A stretch of 8,717 nt of DNA, taken from the NCBI GenBank assembly GCA_028696635.1, contig JAQVGR010000046.1, positions 1 to 8,717 of the forward strand, given 5' to 3'. Position 1 is the stretch's first letter. Each line of letters begins with the position of its first letter. This DNA comes from Candidatus Krumholzibacteriia bacterium (GTDB taxonomy: Bacteria > Krumholzibacteriota > Krumholzibacteriia > Krumholzibacteriales > Krumholzibacteriaceae). Below, piece after piece: positions 5,897 through 8,717 of the stretch. The notes under the pieces are model-generated. The model worked only from the letters and a program-made list of their open reading frames with translations. It searched no databases and had not been told where the DNA came from. The translations under genes and the position numbers were made by a program.

Positions 5897-6559
5897 ATGA
5901 AGCTGTTGTTCATCTCTCTGCTCATCCTTGGTTTCTCGTTCCCGTTCGCCGCCGGCTCCGTCGCCGGCGAGATAGACGAGTGCTGGAGCGAGCTCTCGGT
6001 CAGCTGCGAGGGGATGCGGATCTCGATCTGCCCCCGGCGCGATTTCGAGTATATCGGCGAGGGGTGCGGCGGCACCGACGACTATATCGAGATCTGGGTA
6101 CGTGACGCGGGCGGCTACGGCGTCGCGGGGATTCCCGAGACCGACTACTGCCTGTTCGCCTGCGACGCGAACGAGGAGCTCTCGATATGCTACTTCTTCA
6201 TCACGGCGGATTCGGTCACCAGCGCCATGGAGGCGTTCAGGGGACGAACGACCTTCTCCCGAAGCAGGATCGCCGGAGGCGGATGCGCGCTCAACGGGGT
6301 CTGTATGGCCGTCCAGGGCAAGGTGGTCCTCGACGAGGAATGCATCCACCCGATCTGCCTCGATATCGAGATCGTCAGCCCCGACATCAACGGCGATCTC
6401 GATGTCGACCTGTCCGACCTGAGCTTTTTCGGCGAGGCCTACAACACGCAGGAAGGGGAGCCGGGCTACAGCGCGTGCTGCGACTACAACGACGACGGCG
6501 TGTGCGACCTGAGCGATTTCGCCTTCTTCGGGCAGCACTACACGCATCAGTGCCTGTGA
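5897..6559 (+). CDS. Secreted protein with C-terminal dockerin-type calcium-binding pair
   Basis: The start is taken at ATG 5897, eight bases after SD GGGAGGA, because it puts a clean signal peptide (MKLLFISLLILGF, cut near residue 24) first. The in-frame GTG at 5846 would add 17 residues with no purpose. The product has 220 residues. Residues 25-160 are a cysteine-rich domain of likely beta-sandwich type (ICPRRDFEYIGEGCGG, then IEIWVRDAGGYGVAGIPETD). Residues 163-177 and 196-210 are two dockerin-like EF-hand loops, DINGDLDVDLSDL and DYNDDGVCDLSDF, with Asp/Asn at the calcium-ligand positions. In cellulosomes dockerins dock on cohesins. In uncultured FCB-type bacteria such repeats commonly end other secreted proteins, where their partner is unclear. 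It follows another small secreted protein by 64 bases, probably on the same transcript. The role is unknown; the dockerin call is strong. Confidence 0.82.
   Translation: MKLLFISLLILGFSFPFAAGSVAGEIDECWSELSVSCEGMRISICPRRDFEYIGEGCGGTDDYIEIWVRDAGGYGVAGIPETDYCLFACDANEELSICYFFITADSVTSAMEAFRGRTTFSRSRIAGGGCALNGVCMAVQGKVVLDEECIHPICLDIEIVSPDINGDLDVDLSDLSFFGEAYNTQEGEPGYSACCDYNDDGVCDLSDFAFFGQHYTHQCL
6383..6520 (+). repeat. Two dockerin type I-like repeats within the secreted protein
   Basis: The two copies share the pattern D-x-N-x-D-x-x-x-D-L-S-D-hydrophobic-x-F-F-G. The first starts at codon 6383 and the second at codon 6482, separated by a short linker rich in Gly, Glu and Cys. The shared SD[LF]xFFG ending in both copies suggests an internal duplication. 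Confidence 0.8.
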
Positions 6560-6591
6560 CGTCGGCGGGAGGATGAAGACGTCGCGCCGGC

Positions 6592-6603
6592 CGGGGATCC
6601 CCG
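6592..6603 (+). promoter_or_regulatory. Perfect 12-base palindrome in the gap before the Cys-rich gene
   Basis: CGGGGATCCCCG is fully self-complementary. It lies in the 72-base gap (6560-6631) between the dockerin-bearing gene and the next gene, about 30 bases before the GTG start. No -10/-35 pair can be seen in that gap, so a protein-binding site or a small RNA stem are both only possibilities. Apart from this palindrome I see nothing else in the gap. Confidence 0.3.
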
Positions 6604-6631
6604 CCCGTCCCGTGACGAGGATCGAGAAACG

Positions 6632-7168
6632 GTGGAGACCTTCACGGAGCCGATGGAATTCGTCGAAGACCCGCTGTACGGCGCGCGGCGGGCCGAGGCG
6701 CTCGCCGGTCTCGATCCCCGCTCGCTCGATCCTCCGATGAGGGGGATCGTCGAGGGATTCGCGGGAATTCCTCACTGCTTCACCCTGCAGAGCTGCTGCG
6801 GGCACTTCGTCTTCCCAGGGAACATGGATCCCTGCAATCTGAACCCGCTTCCTCCCGGGGACTGCGGCGCGATCAGGTACCGGATCGCGTACATCGCCTT
6901 CTGCATAGAGAACAGCCCGGAGGGACGATCGCTGAGGGACTCCCTCGAGCGCGTGCCGGCCGCGGCGCCCGAATATATCCAGTTCTGCTCGGTGGATTGG
7001 TTCCGGTGCGAGTACCCCAACAACTACGCCCTGCAGGTCGAGCCATACCGCATGCGTTTCCAGGACGAGGCGACGCTCGAGCATGCCGAGGCCCTTCGCG
7101 TGCAGCGGAGCAGGGACGTGTTCCTGAAGAAACTTGAAGAGGTGCTGCGGCGGCAGAGGACGCGGTGA
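6632..7168 (+). CDS. Cysteine-rich protein of unknown function, probably cytosolic
   Basis: I do not recognise a named family. The 178-residue product (from GTG 6632) has no signal peptide or membrane helix and eight cysteines (49, 55, 56, 68, 78, 91, 119, 126). Conspicuous blocks are GIPHCFTLQSCCGHFVF (45-61), YRIAYIAFCIENS (83-95), EYIQFCSVDWFRCEYPNNYALQVEP (114-138, not quoted beyond these residues), and a basic helical tail from about 146. FTLQSCCGHF loosely recalls the FTTSSCSGR motif of the wybutosine-synthesis protein TYW3, but nothing else proves kinship. Start choice is uncertain. GTG 6632 has only a weak GAGG eleven bases upstream, and ATG 6653 gives a protein seven residues shorter with CGGAG close by. 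No other in-frame start exists back to the stop at 6557. Codon use and conserved-looking blocks support a real gene. Metal binding through the cysteines is possible. Confidence 0.7.
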   Translation: METFTEPMEFVEDPLYGARRAEALAGLDPRSLDPPMRGIVEGFAGIPHCFTLQSCCGHFVFPGNMDPCNLNPLPPGDCGAIRYRIAYIAFCIENSPEGRSLRDSLERVPAAAPEYIQFCSVDWFRCEYPNNYALQVEPYRMRFQDEATLEHAEALRVQRSRDVFLKKLEEVLRRQRTR

Positions 7169-7177
7169 GCGCGGCGG

Positions 7178-7193
7178 CCGCCGTACCCGGCGG
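7178..7193 (+). other. Short GC hairpin between the Cys-rich gene and the DDAH gene
   Basis: CCGCCG and CGGCGG flank a four-base loop (TACC), ten bases after the stop of the Cys-rich gene. No T run follows, so it is at most a weak or factor-dependent termination or processing element. The rest of the 85-base gap shows no promoter. In this base composition a six-pair stem may be accidental. Confidence 0.25.
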
Positions 7194-7240
7194 ACTGGCT
7201 GCCGCGGGAGCCGGAAAGGATCCGGCGGTCTGCGCATGAA

Positions 7241-7245
7241 GAGGA
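7241..7245 (+). promoter_or_regulatory. Ribosome binding site that favours the 7254 start of the DDAH gene
   Basis: GAGGA within AAGAGGAAG lies eight bases before ATG 7254. The other candidate ATG at 7236 has its nearest purine run (AAAGGA, 7215-7220) fifteen bases away, which is too far. The known family also begins close to the sequence encoded from 7254. Confidence 0.65.
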
Positions 7246-7253
7246 AGCGCCGT

Positions 7254-8030
7254 ATGATCGCCCTCACCCGTCCGGTCAGCCCGTCGATCGTCCGCTGCGA
7301 GCTGACGCACCTGGCCAGGGAGTCGATCGACTTCGGTCTCGCTGTCGGGCAGCACGGCGAGTACGAATCTGTGCTCGCCGATCTCGGGTGCGACGTGCGG
7401 CGGCTCCCCGCCGAGCCGGACCTCCCGGACTCCGTCTTCGTCGAGGACGCCGCCATCGTGCTCGACGAGTGCGCGATCATCACCCGCCCCGGAGCGCAGT
7501 CGAGAAGGCCCGAGACGCCATCAGTGGCCGCCGCGCTCGAGGCATACCGGAGCCTCCTGCACCGGATAGAGGAGCCGGGGACCCTCGACGGGGGGGACCT
7601 GCTGACGGTCGGCCGGACGATCTACGCGGGCCTCTCCTCGCGAAGCGACGCCGGCGTGATCGAGCAGCTGCGCTTCGCGGCGGGAAGGTACGGGTACCGT
7701 GTGAAGCCCGTCGCCGTGAGCCGGTGCCTCCATCTCAAGTCGGCGGCGACGCGGGTCGGGCCCGGCACGCTGCTCGTCAACCGCCGGTGGGTCGATGCGT
7801 CCCTGTTCGGGGAGATGGAGCTGATCGACGTCGATCCGGCCGAGCCGATGGCCGCCAACGCGCTGCTCGTCGGCGGCTCCGTCGTGTATCCAGCGGCGTT
7901 CCCGCTGACGCGCGAACGCCTCGAGAAGCGGGGGATACTGGTCAGGACGGTCGATCTCACGGAGCTCGCGAAGGCCGAGGGGGCGGCGACCTGCTGCAGC
8001 CTGATCTTTCGGGAACTTTCGGGCGGTTGA
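7254..8030 (+). CDS. ddaH: Dimethylarginine dimethylaminohydrolase (DDAH)-type amidinohydrolase
   Basis: From ATG 7254 the protein has 258 residues, the usual size for bacterial DDAH. It belongs to the guanidino-group modifying (pentein) fold. DDAH converts asymmetric dimethyl- or monomethyl-arginine to citrulline plus the methylamine. Visible landmarks are RPVSPSIVRCELTH (6-19), PDSVFVEDAAIV (58-69) with the substrate-binding acidic pair, DGGDLL (112-117), the active-site His160 in SRCLHLKSA, NRRWVD, and the C-terminal nucleophile region EGAATCCSL, where Cys247 aligns with the catalytic Cys of the TCCS motif of mammalian DDAH. All catalytic positions are kept, so it should be active. There is no signal peptide, so it is cytosolic. 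Some family members act on arginine or other guanidines, and the exact substrate is not certain. The next gene follows after 16 bases. Confidence 0.9.
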   Translation: MIALTRPVSPSIVRCELTHLARESIDFGLAVGQHGEYESVLADLGCDVRRLPAEPDLPDSVFVEDAAIVLDECAIITRPGAQSRRPETPSVAAALEAYRSLLHRIEEPGTLDGGDLLTVGRTIYAGLSSRSDAGVIEQLRFAAGRYGYRVKPVAVSRCLHLKSAATRVGPGTLLVNRRWVDASLFGEMELIDVDPAEPMAANALLVGGSVVYPAAFPLTRERLEKRGILVRTVDLTELAKAEGAATCCSLIFRELSGG

Positions 8031-8046
8031 TCAAGGAGGAAGGGTC

Positions 8047-8442
8047 ATGAGACGTCCGTTGTGCGCCGTTCTGCTCGCCGCATCGCTCGCCGTCCTGCTC
8101 GTCTCCTGCCAGGAGGACGAGGACACGTACGAGTATTTCGAATACTCGTACATCGACACGGTGCTCGCCGCCGACACGATAGCGAACGGACAATCGGTCG
8201 ATATCGTGTTCTACTACCCGGCGGGATGCAACCGGTTCGAGCGATTCGAGACGGAAGAGCGCGGCGATACGCTCGATGTATCCGTGCTGTTCCTCTTTTA
8301 TTTCTACGGGATGCCGTGCGCCCACGGCGACGGGTACGAGACGAAGTCGTATCCGCTCCATTTTTCCGCGGAGGGGCCGTGGCGTCTCCATTACCGGCGC
8401 GGCGCAGCCGAGTGGGCGGATCGGGAGATATTCGTGCGGTAG
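8047..8442 (+). CDS. Small lipoprotein of unknown function
   Basis: The 131-residue protein starts at ATG 8047, after a strong SD (AAGGAGGA, 8033-8040). Its N-terminus is a lipoprotein signal with lipobox LVSC and Cys21 as the lipidated residue, followed by an acidic linker (QEDEDTYEYFEY). The mature part looks all-beta: DTIANGQSVDIVFYYPAGCNRF, then TLDVSVLFLFYFYG and a closing WRLHYRRG. Cys61 and Cys91 could form one disulfide. It is rich in Tyr and Phe and has no recognised enzyme motif. Being 16 bases after the DDAH gene it is probably co-transcribed with it, though a functional tie is not evident. Confidence 0.78.
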   Translation: MRRPLCAVLLAASLAVLLVSCQEDEDTYEYFEYSYIDTVLAADTIANGQSVDIVFYYPAGCNRFERFETEERGDTLDVSVLFLFYFYGMPCAHGDGYETKSYPLHFSAEGPWRLHYRRGAAEWADREIFVR

Positions 8443-8464
8443 CGCGCGGCCCGCGAAGCAGATG

Positions 8465-8493
8465 TTGAGACGGCGCCGGGATCCTGATATCAT
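8465..8493 (+). promoter_or_regulatory. Sigma70-type promoter for the last gene
   Basis: TTGAGA (8465-8470) and TATCAT (8488-8493) each match consensus at five of six positions with a 17-base spacer. They lie in the 89-base gap between the lipoprotein gene and the right-edge gene. Transcription would begin at about 8500, giving a leader of roughly 30 bases. Confidence 0.65.
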
Positions 8494-8499
8494 GGGGGG

Positions 8500-8519
8500 C
8501 CGGCGACCTGGAGCGCCGG
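8500..8519 (+). promoter_or_regulatory. Leader stem-loop directly before the ribosome binding site
   Basis: CCGGCG (8500-8505) and CGCCGG (8514-8519) pair around an eight-base loop. The stem begins at about the predicted first transcribed base and ends immediately before the SD AAGGAG (8520-8525), so the message would start with a hairpin and then the SD. No T tract follows. Confidence 0.4.
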
Positions 8520-8531
8520 AAGGAGACACGG

Positions 8532-8717
8532 ATGGCGAATGTCCTGAAGCGGGCGGCATGGGGCCTTCGAGCGGGGACGCTCAGGCGCGGCGCGCTCCGC
8601 ACGATCGAACGGATGAAGGAGGCCGACGACGGCGCGGCCCGTTCGCTCGCGGCCGCCCTCGAGGCGTCGATCCGGGGAACGGCGGACGAGGCGGAGGCGG
8701 AGTGGATACGGCGGATC
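8532..8717 (+). CDS. N-terminal part of a cytosolic protein (3' truncated)
   Basis: ATG 8532 follows SD AAGGAG by six bases and opens a frame that runs without stop to the right edge, 62 codons. The visible residues are an amphipathic, Ala/Arg/Glu-rich helical stretch: MANVLKRAAWGLRAGTLRRG, then IERMKEADDGAARSL and finally EAEAEWIRRI. There is no signal peptide. Helical leaders ending in EWIxRI occur in front of some class I SAM-dependent methyltransferase domains, so that is one guess, but the catalytic domain is outside the window and the identity is undetermined. It has its own promoter and leader hairpin. Confidence 0.65.
   Translation, partial: MANVLKRAAWGLRAGTLRRGALRTIERMKEADDGAARSLAAALEASIRGTADEAEAEWIRRI

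Noticed and set aside
6573..6740. ATG at 6573 just after GGGAGG, opening a frame of about 55 codons
   Set aside because: The SD-like run touches the ATG with no proper spacing, and the product is Arg/Ser/Pro-rich and overlaps the better supported Cys-rich gene in another frame.
7134..7253. Earlier starts (7134, 7236) for the DDAH gene
   Set aside because: The added residues are a basic, Gly/Arg-rich shadow. ATG 7236 lacks a properly spaced SD, and the family starts near the 7254 methionine.
5813..7483. Long open frame on the minus strand (556 codons)
   Set aside because: It lies opposite the dockerin-bearing, Cys-rich and DDAH genes. Its composition is low-complexity Arg/Pro-rich and no motif is recognisable.
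1..8717. tRNA, rRNA, CRISPR array, insertion sequence or toxin-antitoxin pair
   Set aside because: No cloverleaf or rRNA segment, no spaced direct repeats, no transposase motifs or terminal inverted repeats, and no small two-gene pair with a recognisable toxin were seen.
1..8717. The whole window as a defence or other novel multi-gene system
   Set aside because: The macro, PH-like and inactive hydrolase genes are tempting, but there is no nuclease, helicase, NTPase, reverse transcriptase or clear effector. The gene set reads as envelope and metabolic genes.

Overview
The window is one strand-coherent, very GC-rich stretch in which every supported gene lies on the + strand. Nothing in it looks archaeal or phage-like: starts are preceded by strong Shine-Dalgarno (SD) sequences, several genes overlap stop-to-start, and two sigma70-type promoters can be read directly. 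The protein content is a Tat-exported lipoprotein, small cysteine-rich secreted proteins with an Ig-like look, a secreted protein with a C-terminal dockerin-type calcium-binding pair, and many general-purpose hydrolases. This resembles genomes of uncultured FCB-group bacteria of the Eisenbacteria/Krumholzibacteriota kind. That placement is an inference from style and is not proven by a marker gene.

Layout. Positions 1-5280 hold a tightly packed series of seven genes that looks like one operon: a 5'-truncated, probably exported Ntn-type amide hydrolase; a four-helix small membrane protein (DUF7670-like); a Tat lipoprotein of the C45 Ntn acyltransferase/hydrolase family; a macro-domain protein; a half-length TauE/SafE-type membrane protein; an exported serine-beta-lactamase-fold protein whose catalytic motifs are degraded; and a small cytosolic PH-domain-like protein. 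Three junctions overlap by 4 bases (ATGA, GTGA, ATGA) and the others are 1-28 bases apart. No promoter is visible inside the block, so its promoter probably lies before the window.

At 5277-5304 a good sigma70-type promoter (its -35 box overlaps the stop codon of the PH-like gene) opens a second unit. This contains a 160-aa secreted Ig-like protein, a 220-aa secreted dockerin-bearing protein, a cysteine-rich protein of unknown function that looks cytosolic, a dimethylarginine dimethylaminohydrolase (DDAH)-type amidinohydrolase and a 131-aa lipoprotein. Spacing is 16-94 bases with small hairpins in several gaps. A second good promoter at 8465-8493 starts a further transcript whose first gene runs off the right edge.

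No RNA gene, insertion sequence, CRISPR array or classical U-tract terminator was found, and no gap between genes exceeds 100 bases. The points most worth following are the inactive-looking serine hydrolase, the pairing of two differently exported Ntn hydrolases in one operon, the unknown cysteine-rich protein with an FTxxSCxG motif, and the repeated placement of a hairpin directly before the SD of secreted-protein or leader genes. I did not find a clear, self-evident new defence or mobile system.
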